DNA of 64,000 bases from Streptomyces humicola (GCF_024436035.1 NZ_JANFNG010000007.1:124001-188000); one strand, 5' to 3'; shown: positions 17,148 to 25,746, numbered from the stretch's first letter. The notes: generated from the sequence alone by a model not told the origin. Numbers and translations are program-made.

Positions 17148-17813
17148 ATGCACCGACTCCGATTCGACGCCGTAATCATCCAAGCCGTGATCGCTGGAGC
17201 ATTGTCCTTCGCCCACCTGCACGACATCGCCAACGCCGCTGGACAACACGGCTGGAAAGGCTGGGCCTACCCCGTCAGCGTCGATCTGCTGCTCGTTGCC
17301 GCATGGCGTCGCATGCGGACCCTGCGCGCCAACGGCCAACCGGCCCGCGCCGCCTGGACCTGGTTCGCCATCTCCCTGACCGCCTCATTGGGCGCCAACG
17401 TCGCCACCGCCGGACTGCTCGACCTGCGGCACGTCCCCGCCGTCCTGCGCATCCTGGTCGCCGGATGGCCCGCCCTGGCCTTCCTCGGCGGCACCCTCCT
17501 CGCCCACACCCACACCACCACCCCGGCACCCGCCACCGAACCCGCCCCCGCACCGGTCGAGGAAGGCGCAGAGCCGGTCACGGTCGAACGCGCCCCCGAC
17601 CCCGCCCCGCAACTGCCGCCGCCCACGCCGACACCCGCCCCGGCCGCGACCACCGCCGCCGCGAGTGTGCCGGTCGCGTTGGTTGACCACGCCCGCAAGG
17701 TCGCCGACGCCCACCACGCCCGCACCGGCAACCGGATCGACACCGAAACCCTGCGCGCCCGCCTCGGCATCACGCCCGCCCTGGCCGACGCCATCGCCAC
17801 CCAACTCACCTGA
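17148..17813 (+). CDS. DUF2637-containing spread protein
   Basis: 221 residues. The N-terminal half has four hydrophobic helices (FDAVIIQAVIAGALSFAHLHDIA, VSVDLLLVAAWRRM, WFAISLTASLGANVATAGLLDL, RILVAGWPALAFLGGTLLAH) of the DUF2637 type. A Pro/Ala linker leads to a small C-terminal helical domain (DHARKVADAHHARTG, LRARLGITPALADAIATQL). AAGGAGG precedes the ATG. Related Spd proteins help plasmids spread within the mycelium. Confidence 0.8.
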   Translation: MHRLRFDAVIIQAVIAGALSFAHLHDIANAAGQHGWKGWAYPVSVDLLLVAAWRRMRTLRANGQPARAAWTWFAISLTASLGANVATAGLLDLRHVPAVLRILVAGWPALAFLGGTLLAHTHTTTPAPATEPAPAPVEEGAEPVTVERAPDPAPQLPPPTPTPAPAATTAAASVPVALVDHARKVADAHHARTGNRIDTETLRARLGITPALADAIATQLT

Positions 17814-17827
17814 CAGGAGGTCAGAGC

Positions 17828-18016
17828 ATGCCGCGCCCGAACCGCTTCTACGACGTGATCCGCATCGGACCCGTCCAGGTCGGCACCCACCACGACGGCC
17901 GCGGACGCACCAAGCACACCGCCGCCTGCACCGCCCCCGGCTGCGGCTTCAGCGCCGACTACGTCGACCGCTCCGCCGCCGAACTCGCCGCCCGCACCCA
18001 CCACTGCAACCCCTGA
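17828..18016 (+). CDS. small mobile-element transfer protein
   Basis: 62 residues with RFYDVIRIGPVQVGTHHDGRG and a possible zinc site (C-x5-C then HHC). GGAGG lies upstream. It is a conserved short protein of AICE transfer operons annotated as a mobile element transfer protein; biochemistry unknown. Confidence 0.7.
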   Translation: MPRPNRFYDVIRIGPVQVGTHHDGRGRTKHTAACTAPGCGFSADYVDRSAAELAARTHHCNP

Positions 18017-18036
18017 CCCCGGAAGGACAACCCGCC

Positions 18037-18387
18037 ATGCTGCTCCGCCCGACGTACCCCAAACCCGACACCTACACCCCACCGCCGGTCACTCCCACCG
18101 CGATCGTCCCGGCCGCTGGCGCGCCCGCCCCGGCCCCGGCTCCTGCCCCGGTTCCGGTCGCGGTACCGCCTGCCCCGGCACCGGCACCCACGCCGGTCTC
18201 GTCCGTCCCAGCGGTGCGGCTCACCCCGGCCGGACTGGTCACCGTCGCCGCCGGTGGTGCCGGTGTGGTTCTCGTCGTTGGCGCGGTCCTGGTCTCCCTG
18301 CTGCTCGCGGTCGCCGTCACCGGCGTCTCCGTCGCCGTGGTCGCGGTCGTCCTGCGCCTGCTCATCAAGGACCTGCACAAGCACTGA
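18037..18387 (+). CDS. SpdB-like membrane spread protein
   Basis: 116 residues from MLLRPTYPKPDTYTPPP. A Pro/Ala-rich N-terminal half is followed by two closely spaced hydrophobic helices (LVTVAAGGAGVVLVVGAVLV, LLAVAVTGVSVAVVAVVLRLL). GGAAGG precedes the start. Size, layout and position fit the SpdB proteins of Streptomyces plasmids. Confidence 0.72.
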   Translation: MLLRPTYPKPDTYTPPPVTPTAIVPAAGAPAPAPAPAPVPVAVPPAPAPAPTPVSSVPAVRLTPAGLVTVAAGGAGVVLVVGAVLVSLLLAVAVTGVSVAVVAVVLRLLIKDLHKH

Positions 18388-18479
18388 ACGGCCCCGGGGC
18401 GGCTCTCTCGCCAAAGATCCGCCGCCCCGGCGCCTGCACCCCCTTCCAGACCCAACGGACCCGAAAAGGGAGCCCCATC

Positions 18480-18662
18480 ATGCCTCAGCACGCCCAGAAC
18501 ACCCGCGTCTGCCGCGACTGCGACGGTTTCCCCACCGTCGCCATCACGACCGGCACTCGCCACGCCGACGGCACCCGCGCCACCTTCCGCGTCACCTGCC
18601 CGACCTGCAAGGGCACCGGCTACATCGCCCCCGCCTCCGTGCTCGCCCGCGCCGGGCGGTGA
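18480..18662 (+). CDS. 60-residue zinc-knuckle protein
   Basis: CRDCDGFPT and CPTCKGTGY give two CxxC knuckles around a beta hairpin (VAITTGTRHADGTRATFRVT). It has the same design as the 64-residue protein at 16921-17115. AAGGGAG precedes the start, and its stop overlaps the next gene. Function unknown. Confidence 0.72.
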   Translation: MPQHAQNTRVCRDCDGFPTVAITTGTRHADGTRATFRVTCPTCKGTGYIAPASVLARAGR

Positions 18663-18865
18663 CCGCCGTGGCTGACCTCACCCCGACCCCGGACCGCCCC
18701 GGCCTGCACGTGAGCAAGCCGTCCCCGTCCGCCCCCGCCCGAGGATCCGCCGTCTGCCACTGCGGCGCCCGCGCCACCGCCACGGGTGACGTCCAGGTCA
18801 AGGCGCTGGTGGGCGGCTACACCGCCAACCACGGACCCGCCCACCAGAAGGAGGGGCGTAAGTGA
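18659..18865 (+). CDS. small hypothetical AICE protein
   Basis: About 68 residues from a GTG that overlaps the previous stop (GTGA); a second GTG at 18668 is possible. It contains the single pair CHCGARATATG and a tail NHGPAHQKEGRK. Its own stop overlaps the GTG of the replication initiator, so it is translationally coupled on both sides. No family recognised. Confidence 0.6.
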   Translation: MTAVADLTPTPDRPGLHVSKPSPSAPARGSAVCHCGARATATGDVQVKALVGGYTANHGPAHQKEGRK

Positions 18866-20250
18866 CCGACGCCGCCACCATGGCGGGCCTGGACCCGACC
18901 ACCCTCAACGACCTGTTGCGCGTGGTCGGGTCTCCCGGCTTCGACCGCATCCAAGAACAGATCCGCCGCACGGGCGGCTGCTCTGATCCCATCCGCCTTG
19001 CGGGTACAACCAAAACGGTCGACCCGGCCACCGGCACAGTGCTGCACTACTACGCGACCGACGAGGAACCCGGCGGCGTCCTCCGCGTCGCCTGCGGCAA
19101 CCGCCGAGCCTCCCGCTGCCCCTCCTGCGCCTGGACCTACGCCGGGGACACCTATCACCTCATCCGCGCCGGGCTGACCGGTGACCCCGCGAAGGGCATC
19201 CCGCAAACGGTGCGCGATCACCCGCGGGTCTTCGCCACCCTCACCGCCCCGTCCTTCGGCCCTGTCCACAACCGCCCGGCGTCCGGTCGCTGCCGCTGCG
19301 GTACCCAGCATGCCGACGACGCCCCGGAGTTGGGCACGGCCCTGGACCCGGAGACCTACGACTACGCCGGGGCGGTGTTGTGGAACAACCACGCCTCCGA
19401 CCTGTGGCGCTACTTCACCATCTACCTGCGCCGCGAGATCGCCCGCCGGGCCGGACTCACCCAGAAAGCCGCCCGCGAACAGTCCCGCGTCAACTTCGGC
19501 AAAGTCGCCGAATACCAAAAACGCGGAGCCGTCCACTTCCACGCCGTCATCCGCTTCGACGGCCCCGACGGCCCCGACTCCCCGCCCCCCACCTGGGCCA
19601 CCCTCGACCTTCTCACCGACGCCATCCACGCCGCCGCCCGCCGCGTCGAAGTCACCGTAGACCCCGCCGGGCAACACCCCGCCCGGGTGCTGCGGTGGGG
19701 CACACAGCTCGACATCCAGCCCATCGGCGCGTTCGGCAACGGCGAAGAGATCACCGAACAAGCCGTTGCCTCCTACGTGGCCAAGTACGCCACCAAAGCG
19801 GCAGAGACCACGGGCACGATCGACCGGCGCATCGGCAACGTTGAAGCCCTCGACTTGTTCGACCTGCCCGACCACACCCGGCGCCTGATCGAAGCCTGCC
19901 TGACCCTCCACGCCGACTACCCGGGCCGCAAGCTCCGCGACTGGGCTCACATGCTCGGCTTCCGCGGCCACTTCTCGACCAAATCCCGCCGCTACTCCAC
20001 CACCCTCGGCGCGCTGCGCCAGACCCGTGCCGACTACCGCGCCGCGCAGGAACGCGCCCGCCTCGGCCTGCCCGACCCCGACGACAACCCGGAGGCAACA
20101 ACCCTCGTGCTCGCCCACTGGACCTACGCCGGACACGGCCACACCGCCGGCGAATCCTGGCTCGCAGCCAACATCGCCCGCGACATCCACGCCAACCGCG
20201 AGACCGCCCGCGAAGCGCTCGCCGACATCGACGACACGGGGGAGTGGTGA
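18862..20250 (+). CDS. RepSA-like rolling-circle replication initiator
   Basis: 462 residues. Cys-rich N-terminal segments (CGNRRASRCPSC; CRCGTQHAD) are followed by the HUH motif in GAVHFHAVIRFDG (His near 225 and 227) and the catalytic tyrosine helix AVASYVAKYATK (Tyr near 305 and 309). This order is that of RepSA-type HUH endonucleases of AICEs. The GTG overlaps the previous stop. Confidence 0.9.
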   Translation: MTDAATMAGLDPTTLNDLLRVVGSPGFDRIQEQIRRTGGCSDPIRLAGTTKTVDPATGTVLHYYATDEEPGGVLRVACGNRRASRCPSCAWTYAGDTYHLIRAGLTGDPAKGIPQTVRDHPRVFATLTAPSFGPVHNRPASGRCRCGTQHADDAPELGTALDPETYDYAGAVLWNNHASDLWRYFTIYLRREIARRAGLTQKAAREQSRVNFGKVAEYQKRGAVHFHAVIRFDGPDGPDSPPPTWATLDLLTDAIHAAARRVEVTVDPAGQHPARVLRWGTQLDIQPIGAFGNGEEITEQAVASYVAKYATKAAETTGTIDRRIGNVEALDLFDLPDHTRRLIEACLTLHADYPGRKLRDWAHMLGFRGHFSTKSRRYSTTLGALRQTRADYRAAQERARLGLPDPDDNPEATTLVLAHWTYAGHGHTAGESWLAANIARDIHANRETAREALADIDDTGEW

Positions 20251-20252
20251 CC

Positions 20253-20477
20253 ATGGCAGATCGCCTGCTGACCGTGGCACAGGCTGCTGAGCTGCTCGGA
20301 ACGCTTGAAACGTCCGGGGAACGTTTCCCACGCCGACTGATCGAACAACGTCGGATCGCGTTCGTGAAAGTCGGCCGCTACGTGCGCATCCCCGAGAGTG
20401 CCGTTGAGGCGTACATCAAGGCCAACACCGTCGAGCCGGTCACGGCTCGCTCTCGGCGACTGCGGGCGGTGGTCTGA
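20253..20477 (+). CDS. xis: excisionase (Xis)
   Basis: 74 residues from MADRLLTVAQAAELLG. The MerR-like/Xis winged helix is clear (LLTVAQAAELLG, RRLIEQRRIAFVKVGRYVRIPESAVEAYI). Three alternative starts lie within nine bases; the GTG at 20247 would overlap the replication gene stop. Its last base is the first base of the integrase start (TGATG), the usual coupled xis-int arrangement. Confidence 0.85.
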   Translation: MADRLLTVAQAAELLGTLETSGERFPRRLIEQRRIAFVKVGRYVRIPESAVEAYIKANTVEPVTARSRRLRAVV

Positions 20478-21700
20478 TGCCCAACAGCAAGGGGCGCCGC
20501 CGTCGCTTTGGTGCCGTCCGTCAGCTCAAGTCCGGTCGCTGGCAGGCGCGATACCGCGATCCCGCTACCGGAGAGCTGCAGGCCGCGCCCTACACGTTCG
20601 ACACCAAGACGGACGCGGATGTGTGGCTTACAACCACTGAGGCAGAAATCATCCGGGGCACCTTCCGCGATCCCGATGCGGGAAAGATCACCGTAAAAGA
20701 GTGGGGAGAGCGCTGGTTTCAGGCGGCTTCGCCCCACCTGAAGCGTCGAACCGTCACCCTCTACGCGGGATTGCTCCGCCTGTGGATCTATCCCCGGATG
20801 GGCGCCTACGAGCTGTCGGCGGTTCGCCCGATTCATGTCAAGGAATGGTTGCTCAGCCTCCAGAAAGCGGGCCTGAGCGCGTCGCGCATCCGCACGGCGT
20901 ACCGCGTGCTGTCGCAGGTCTTCGCCTCCGCCGTGGACAACGAGCTGATCGCCGTTACTCCGTGCCGGGGGATCAAGCTGCCGCGACTGCCCGAGACTGA
21001 ACCGCACATCCTCAGCACGGCGGAGATCGAGCGTCTGATCTCGCACCTTCGCCCGCCGCATGACCTCCTGGTCAAGCTCCTGGCCTATGCCGGGCTGAGG
21101 ATTGGGGAGGCCTTTGCTCTGCGCCGAATGGATGTCGACCTGGCCAACGGGATGATCTGGGTTGATGAAGCGCTCCTGGAGGATGCTGGTCAGCAGTTCT
21201 TCGACACCCCGAAGTCCCACCAGAAGCGCCCCCTTGCCTTGCCCACCTACCTGGTCAAGCATCTGCGTGCCCACCTGGACGCTCGTGTTGAGGACGAGCC
21301 TGAAGCACTGCTGTTCCTCGGCCGTACGCGCCGACCGCTTCGCTACAAGTCGTGGCGCCGTACACACTTCGACAAGGCTGTCGACCTTGCCGGACTGAAG
21401 GACGTGACGCCGCAGGATCTCCGTGCTACGCACGCATCGCAGGTCGCCGACCGCCACGGTGTCATGGCTGCGGCCAGACGTCTCGGCCATGCCAATGCCA
21501 GTGTGACCACTCGGCACTACGCCCGTTCGCGTGACGGCCAGGATGCCGAGATCGCCAAGCAGCTCAACGCCGATCATCAGAAGGCGCAGCGGGCGCGTAC
21601 CAAGAAGGCCAAAGCTCCAAAGCGCCCCAACGGCAACGTGGCACGGAAGTTGCACGACCACAGCAACGAAGATCCAAAATCCACAGAGCAAGGCGCCTGA
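20477..21700 (+). CDS. int: tyrosine recombinase, AICE integrase
   Basis: 407 residues. It has an N-terminal AP2-like arm domain, a core-binding domain, and a catalytic domain with Arg in YAGLRIGEA (about 208), Arg in DLRATHAS (about 316), His in GHANASV (about 338) and Tyr in TTRHYARS (about 348). The position three residues before the second Arg, usually His (HDLRHT), is Gln here. The gene ends 41 bases before attR, as expected for an AICE. Confidence 0.92.
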   Translation: MPNSKGRRRRFGAVRQLKSGRWQARYRDPATGELQAAPYTFDTKTDADVWLTTTEAEIIRGTFRDPDAGKITVKEWGERWFQAASPHLKRRTVTLYAGLLRLWIYPRMGAYELSAVRPIHVKEWLLSLQKAGLSASRIRTAYRVLSQVFASAVDNELIAVTPCRGIKLPRLPETEPHILSTAEIERLISHLRPPHDLLVKLLAYAGLRIGEAFALRRMDVDLANGMIWVDEALLEDAGQQFFDTPKSHQKRPLALPTYLVKHLRAHLDARVEDEPEALLFLGRTRRPLRYKSWRRTHFDKAVDLAGLKDVTPQDLRATHASQVADRHGVMAAARRLGHANASVTTRHYARSRDGQDAEIAKQLNADHQKAQRARTKKAKAPKRPNGNVARKLHDHSNEDPKSTEQGA

Positions 21701-21741
21701 CCTGCGCGGACGGCTCCGCATTCAAGATCAATCGCCACAGT

Positions 21742-21793
21742 CTGTAAATCTGTCGGCTTACGCCTACGCAGGTTCGAACCCTGCCGCCGCCAC
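21742..21793 (+). repeat. attR: second copy of the tRNA-Tyr 3' segment
   Basis: Identical over 52 bases to 11897-11948. The sequence to its left is not the 5' half of a tRNA, so this is an attachment site and not a gene. It is both attR of the intact AICE and attL of the next, decayed element. Confidence 0.95.
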
Positions 21794-21801
21794 ACGGAAG
21801 A

Positions 21802-21841
21802 AACGGCCTCTCACCAGCGGAAACGCGGGTGAGAGGCCGTT
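21802..21841 (+). terminator. hairpin right of attR
   Basis: Perfect 13-bp arms AACGGCCTCTCAC (21802-21814) and GTGAGAGGCCGTT (21829-21841), followed by CTCGTT. A closely related hairpin lies at the same distance from the third att copy (30104-30136). Confidence 0.75.
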
Positions 21842-21962
21842 CTCGTTGATCAAGGCAGGTGAGGGCGAAAAAGGGCTTCTGTCCCGGTATGTCTCACCTC
21901 AATCCCACTGTTGATCATTGTTTGTGGGGCATGTGTGGGGCACGGATCGGCCCCGGCCGGGC

Positions 21963-22040
21963 CTACTCCCACTGGCGTAGTGCCTGGTCAATGCGCTGAT
22001 TGGCGAGGTGAGCCGCACCGTCCAAGCACTTGGCGTAGAC
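21963..22040 (-). pseudogene. C-terminal remnant of a second integrase
   Basis: Only the last 25 residues survive (VYAKCLDGAAHLANQRIDQ, ending ALRQWE and stop), including the nucleophile tyrosine region. They are nearly identical to the longer remnant at 30699-30900. The sequence switches abruptly at about 22040 to an unrelated acetyltransferase fragment on the other strand. Confidence 0.8.
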
Positions 22041-22406
22041 CCCCGGCGGGCCGAGGACGAGGCCAGCGCCCGCGGCTGCCGCGCGGCCGTGCTCTACACG
22101 ATCACCTTCCAGGTCCCCGGCTTCTACCGGAAACGAGGGTGGAAGCACCTGGGAGAGGTCCCCTGCGATACGCCGGGCACCAGCCGCGTCTTCATGACCA
22201 AAGAACTCGCTGAGTCACTCAAACTCGCTGACACCGCCCAGCCTTCGTTGTCACAGGACATCCTGGCTGTGGCCGATGCACCTGATTGCCCAGATGGCCT
22301 GGTCAAAGCCCAGCGCGGGCTGATCGCGGTTAAGCAGGAGTCCAAGCTCCTCGCCTCGCTCCCCGCTGGGTCACCGAGCGCGTCGATGCCGGTCAAGCGC
22401 CGCTAG
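22041..22406 (+). pseudogene. GNAT acetyltransferase C-terminal fragment
   Basis: RRAEDEASARGCRAAVLYTITF, followed by PGFYRKRGWKHLGEV and TSRVFMTKEL, is the C-terminal half of a GNAT N-acetyltransferase (the acetyl-CoA binding helix, then the PGFY-x-GW turn). The N-terminal half is absent. The frame continues to 22406 into sequence I do not recognise. It is fused by a deletion or recombination to the integrase remnant just left of it. Confidence 0.65.
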
Positions 22407-22455
22407 AACTTGCGTGCTAGGCGGCTTTCCTCGTTTAGGAAACCGTGCATCCGAA

Positions 22456-22502
22456 GAAAACTTTCCTGGAAATTAGACTTGCTTAATTCAGGCAAGTTTT
22501 CC
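22456..22502. repeat. AT-rich inverted repeat
   Basis: GAAAACTTTCCTGG (22456-22469) and CAGGCAAGTTTTCC (22489-22502) pair with one mismatch. The spacer is unusually AT-rich for this genome (ATTAGACTTGCTTAATT). It is a candidate promoter/operator upstream of the small gene at 22530. Confidence 0.55.
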
Positions 22503-22529
22503 TAGCGTTACAGGTTGCCTCATGCCACG

Positions 22530-22742
22530 ATGGGAAGCGTGGACCCCGATGACATGATCCCGGATGCCCTCCTCGACCAGGGACTGCAGGCGCTGCGTGA
22601 CCGGCTCGGACCTACCTGGAGCGTGACCGTTAAGCCCGACTCGCACGAGTTCAGAGGTGGAAGTCCATGGAACGAGGTCGAACAACTAGCCATGCGCCGA
22701 TGGAGGTTGTTCTGGGCTCCCTTGAATTCAGCGTACAGCTGA
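22530..22742 (+). CDS. small hypothetical protein
   Basis: 70 residues from MGSVDPDDMIPDALLDQ, with a helical N-terminus (QGLQALRDRLGP) and a Trp-rich C-terminus (WNEVEQLAMRRWRLFWAP). A TTG five codons upstream is another possible start. It is convergent with the kinase gene, the two stops abutting. I do not recognise it; it could be a fragment. Confidence 0.4.
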   Translation: MGSVDPDDMIPDALLDQGLQALRDRLGPTWSVTVKPDSHEFRGGSPWNEVEQLAMRRWRLFWAPLNSAYS

Positions 22743-23826
22743 TCACTGTTGGTGGATGTTGGCGGAGGCGATAGTGCCGTTGCTCACGGTATACGTACCG
22801 GTGAAGTACCGGTGAGATCCGTCGGTTTGTGTGGCGTCGATTTTAACGCTCACGGTGTCGCCGGACACGGAGGTCACCGTGACGGAATCCGACGCGGTGT
22901 TCGAGAAGCCATTTACGAAGGAATCGTACGATGTCCCCAGGTTCTTGCCACCCAGCCCCCATGCGCGCGCGTAATCGTGAGCGTTGATGGCGGCGTAATA
23001 GTCCTGGACGACCTGTTGGACACCCGGGGTTGTTGGGGCATTCGAAGCCGGTGGTGGTGCTGGTGGTGTCACTGTCCCGCCGTTGCTGGGCGGTGACGGC
23101 GCTGGGGTGGGAGCGCCCTGGGTCGGCGGACGGGTAGGCGCGCCCTGCGCCGGCGGGGGGTTGGTCTGGGCTGTGGCGGGAGGCCTTTGTGTGTTATGGG
23201 CGCTGTTGATCAACTCCACCGCCGACAAGCCGCCTCCTATGACGGCCGCTATCAGGGAGAGGGCCATGATCAACAAGCGGGCGCGTGGTTGCCGCCTACG
23301 CTGGCCGGCGCCGTGTCCGGCCTTCCCGGTTGGGCCGGGGCCGCTTGTGCCTGCCGTTCCTGCGGCCGCAGACCGCGGTGTCGTGGGCGAGCGGGTTATC
23401 GGGGGTTGGGCTTGTGCGGGGGTCGGCGGGGACGGTGCCGTGCGTATCGTTTCGGGTCTGCGGTGGTCGAGGGGCGCTGTCGGGCGTGGAGGTGTGGCCG
23501 TCGATCCGGTGGCCAGGTCGCTGAGCGCCGTTTGTAGCTGCTCGGCGCGTGGGCGGTGATCGGGGTTCTTGCGCAGTAGCGCCTCAATCACCGGAGCCAG
23601 CGGTCCGGCGTGGCGTGCTTGCCCCGGCCGTTCGTTAATCACCGCTTGCAGGGCGTCGGAGGTGGTCGATCGGCGGAAGGGGGAGTCCCCCTCCACAGCG
23701 GCGTATAGGGTCGCGCCCAGCGACCAAAGATCGGAAGCTGGGGTGGGAGGATGGCCCATGACCTGCTCCGGCGAGAGGTACTCGGGTGATGCGACGGCTC
23801 CCAATGTGCGGACGGGATCGCTCCTA

Positions 23827-24703
23827 AGGGTTGTCCCGTAAGTAATCTTGATGTGGGATGATCTTGGGTGTGGCTGGTGTGATCACGGCGTCGGAGCCCT
23901 CCTGGATAGAGCCGTTCTCCGGACTGAGCCCGCGCGCCTTCGGGAAGTTGGTGACCGTGCTGCGGCGTGAAGGCGCCGATGCGCCGGGGCGAGGCCGGCC
24001 GTGGAGTCTTCCACTGGAAGACCGTGTGCTGCTGGTGGCGGCCTACTGGCGCACGAACCTGACCATGCGCCAACTCGCCCCGTTGTTCGGTGTGTCGAAG
24101 TCCGCCGCGGACCGGATCATCGATCACCTTGGCCCGCTGCTGGCGCTGCAGCCGCGTAAGCGGTTCCGCAAGGACGCGGTGCTCATCGTGGACGGCACCT
24201 TGGTCCCCACGCGCGACCACACGGTGGCCGAGCAGTCGAAGAACTACCGGTATTCGACCAACCACCAGGTCGTGATCGACGCCGACACCCGGTTGGTCGT
24301 CGTAGTCGGCCGGCCGCAGCCCGGCAACCGTAACGACTGCCGGGCCTGGAGCGAGTCCGGCGCGAAGGAGGCCGTGGGGAACACCACGACGATCGCCGAC
24401 GGCGGGTACATCGGCACCGGCCTGGTCATCCCGCACCGGCGACGGAGGAAGGGCGAGGAATTGCCTGCGTGGAAGCAAGAACACAACAAGTCCCACAAAC
24501 GGGTCCGCGCCCGCGTCGAGCATGTCTTCGCCCGCATGAAGGGCTGGAAGATATTGCGCGACTGCCGGCTCAAGGGCGACGGCGTGCACCACGCCATGCG
24601 CGGAATCGCCCACCTGCACAACCTCAACCTCGCCGGATAGGCGAAGCGCACCCACAGCCGACCACACCCACACTAGGCCGTAGATCATTTACGGGACAGC
24701 CCT
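23827..24703 (+). mobile_element. IS5-family insertion sequence, 877 bp
   Basis: The ends are inverted repeats: AGGGTTGTCCCGTAAGTAAT on the left, and on the right, read inward, AGGGCTGTCCCGTAAATGAT. It is flanked by a TA duplication (23825-23826 and 24704-24705) and carries one transposase gene. The intact frame and near-matching ends suggest a recent insertion. Confidence 0.9.
23858..24640 (+). CDS. IS5-family DDE transposase
   Basis: 260 residues. A helix-turn-helix region (LTMRQLAPLFGVSKSAADRII) precedes the catalytic domain: DDE candidates are Asp in VLIVDGTLVP, Asp in ADGGYIG and Glu in RVEHVFARMKGWKIL. The layout is that of the DDE_Tnp_4 group of IS5 elements. It is transcribed opposite to the kinase it interrupts. 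Other in-frame starts lie nearby. Confidence 0.92.
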   Translation: MILGVAGVITASEPSWIEPFSGLSPRAFGKLVTVLRREGADAPGRGRPWSLPLEDRVLLVAAYWRTNLTMRQLAPLFGVSKSAADRIIDHLGPLLALQPRKRFRKDAVLIVDGTLVPTRDHTVAEQSKNYRYSTNHQVVIDADTRLVVVVGRPQPGNRNDCRAWSESGAKEAVGNTTTIADGGYIGTGLVIPHRRRRKGEELPAWKQEHNKSHKRVRARVEHVFARMKGWKILRDCRLKGDGVHHAMRGIAHLHNLNLAG

Positions 24704-25241
24704 TAGCCCCGTAGACGGCCAGGCCGAAATCGCTGAGGGCCACTCGGCCACTGCGTTCCAGCAGGACATTAGTCGGTTTTATGTCTCCGTGCGGGATGCC
24801 GAGACGATGGGCCTCGCTCAGGGCGGACAGCATCTGGAGCCCGAGGCGTGCCGCCCAGTACGGCGGCACAGTGCCCTGGGTGGCTAGAACCTCGGCCAGT
24901 GACGGTCCGCCGATCAGCTCCATGACGATCCACGGTCGCCCATCCTGCTCGAGGACGTCCAAGATGGTGGCGACGTTAGGGTGCTTGAGTCGACTGGCCG
25001 CTCGGGCCTGCTGCTGCATGCTGCGGTACAGGGCGAGGCGTTCCTCTGGCGAGAGACCGGCGAGGATCAGCTCTTTCACTGCTACGTCGCGACCCACGGC
25101 CAGGTCCTGGGCGCGCCAAACAATTCCCTTAGGGCCGCGGCCAATCTGCTCGATCAGCCGGTACCTATTGACCAGCAGGGGATCTTGGCCTCCTGACGGT
25201 CGAGCACTCGAGCCGGTCCCCGGACCGTCGTGCCCGCTCAC

Positions 25242-25746
25242 GGTGCTTCCTTTCCAGGGCGTCGATGGCCGTGCTTATCCATTGTGCCTCCCGGTCAGCT
25301 GATCGGACGTGTTCGGCTGTTCTGCTGCGGCAGCGACGACACAGCGAGCAGGGTCCTCGGATTTCGATTAGGACCTTTGGCCCAACCCTTCTCGACTTTG
25401 CCCGTGATACACACCAAGTAGGGATGCTGATCAAGTAGGGATGCTGATCAAGTAGGGATGCTGGCCAAGGCTTTTGCACGAAAGAGTTAAGGGTCTTAAC
25501 AGTGGAGGCGACAACTTCTCCAAACCGCTTCGGCCCCAAACAATCGATGAGTCATCAATAAGCTGCCGGATGAGGCACCGACGCTGGATGGATCATCACT
25601 CAGGGTAGCCATCTCTCTCGCTAGCGTCCACGGCGTCATTTCCTTCACGTCGTTGTGCCGTGACGGACCACCAACGTCGAGACGCCAGATGCCAAGTTGG
25701 TGGCTCGATCGCCATATTCATACGGGGGAGAAACGGAGAGCAGTTC
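25242..25746. other. divergent intergenic region of the kinase system
   Basis: A 505-base stretch between the kinase and the divergent operon with no convincing gene. It contains the triple 17-bp repeat (25415-25465) and, near 25726, GGGGGAGAAACGGAGAG before the next gene. The promoters of both divergent units must lie here, but no clear -35/-10 pair stands out. Confidence 0.5.
25415..25465. repeat. 17-bp tandem repeat, three copies
   Basis: CAAGTAGGGATGCTGAT at 25415 and 25432, and a third copy ending GGC at 25449. It lies between the kinase and the divergent operon, where operator sites would be expected. Confidence 0.85.

Larger units (their letters stand above)
11897..21793 (+). mobile_element. 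actinomycete integrative and conjugative element (pSAM2-like AICE)
   Basis: About 9.9 kb bounded by 52-bp identical tRNA-Tyr repeats. In order it carries: a hypothetical gene, a phosphatase/regulator pair, a GntR repressor, an SCO3933-like protein, an FtsK-type DNA translocase, several small spread proteins, an HUH replication initiator, an excisionase and a tyrosine integrase next to attR. All modules of a functional AICE (integration, rolling-circle replication, double-stranded DNA transfer) are open, so it could still be mobile. Confidence 0.93.
22743..25241 (-). pseudogene. receptor-type Ser/Thr protein kinase interrupted by an IS
   Basis: N-terminal part (24706-25241): Gly loop IGRGPKGIVW, catalytic Lys in VAVKEL, HGDIKPTN and DFGLA. 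C-terminal part (22743-23824): SPEYLSPEQ, a Pro-rich linker, one membrane helix (LLIMALSLIAAVIGGGLSAV) and a 95-residue extracellular domain (VQQVVQDYYAAINAHDYARAWG) of the NTF2-like type. An 877-base IS splits the kinase domain just after DFGLAVYGA. Removing it with one TA copy restores a 539-residue frame reading YGARSDPVRTLGA. GTG start with AAGGAAG upstream. It is divergent from the two-gene operon at 25747. Confidence 0.88.
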
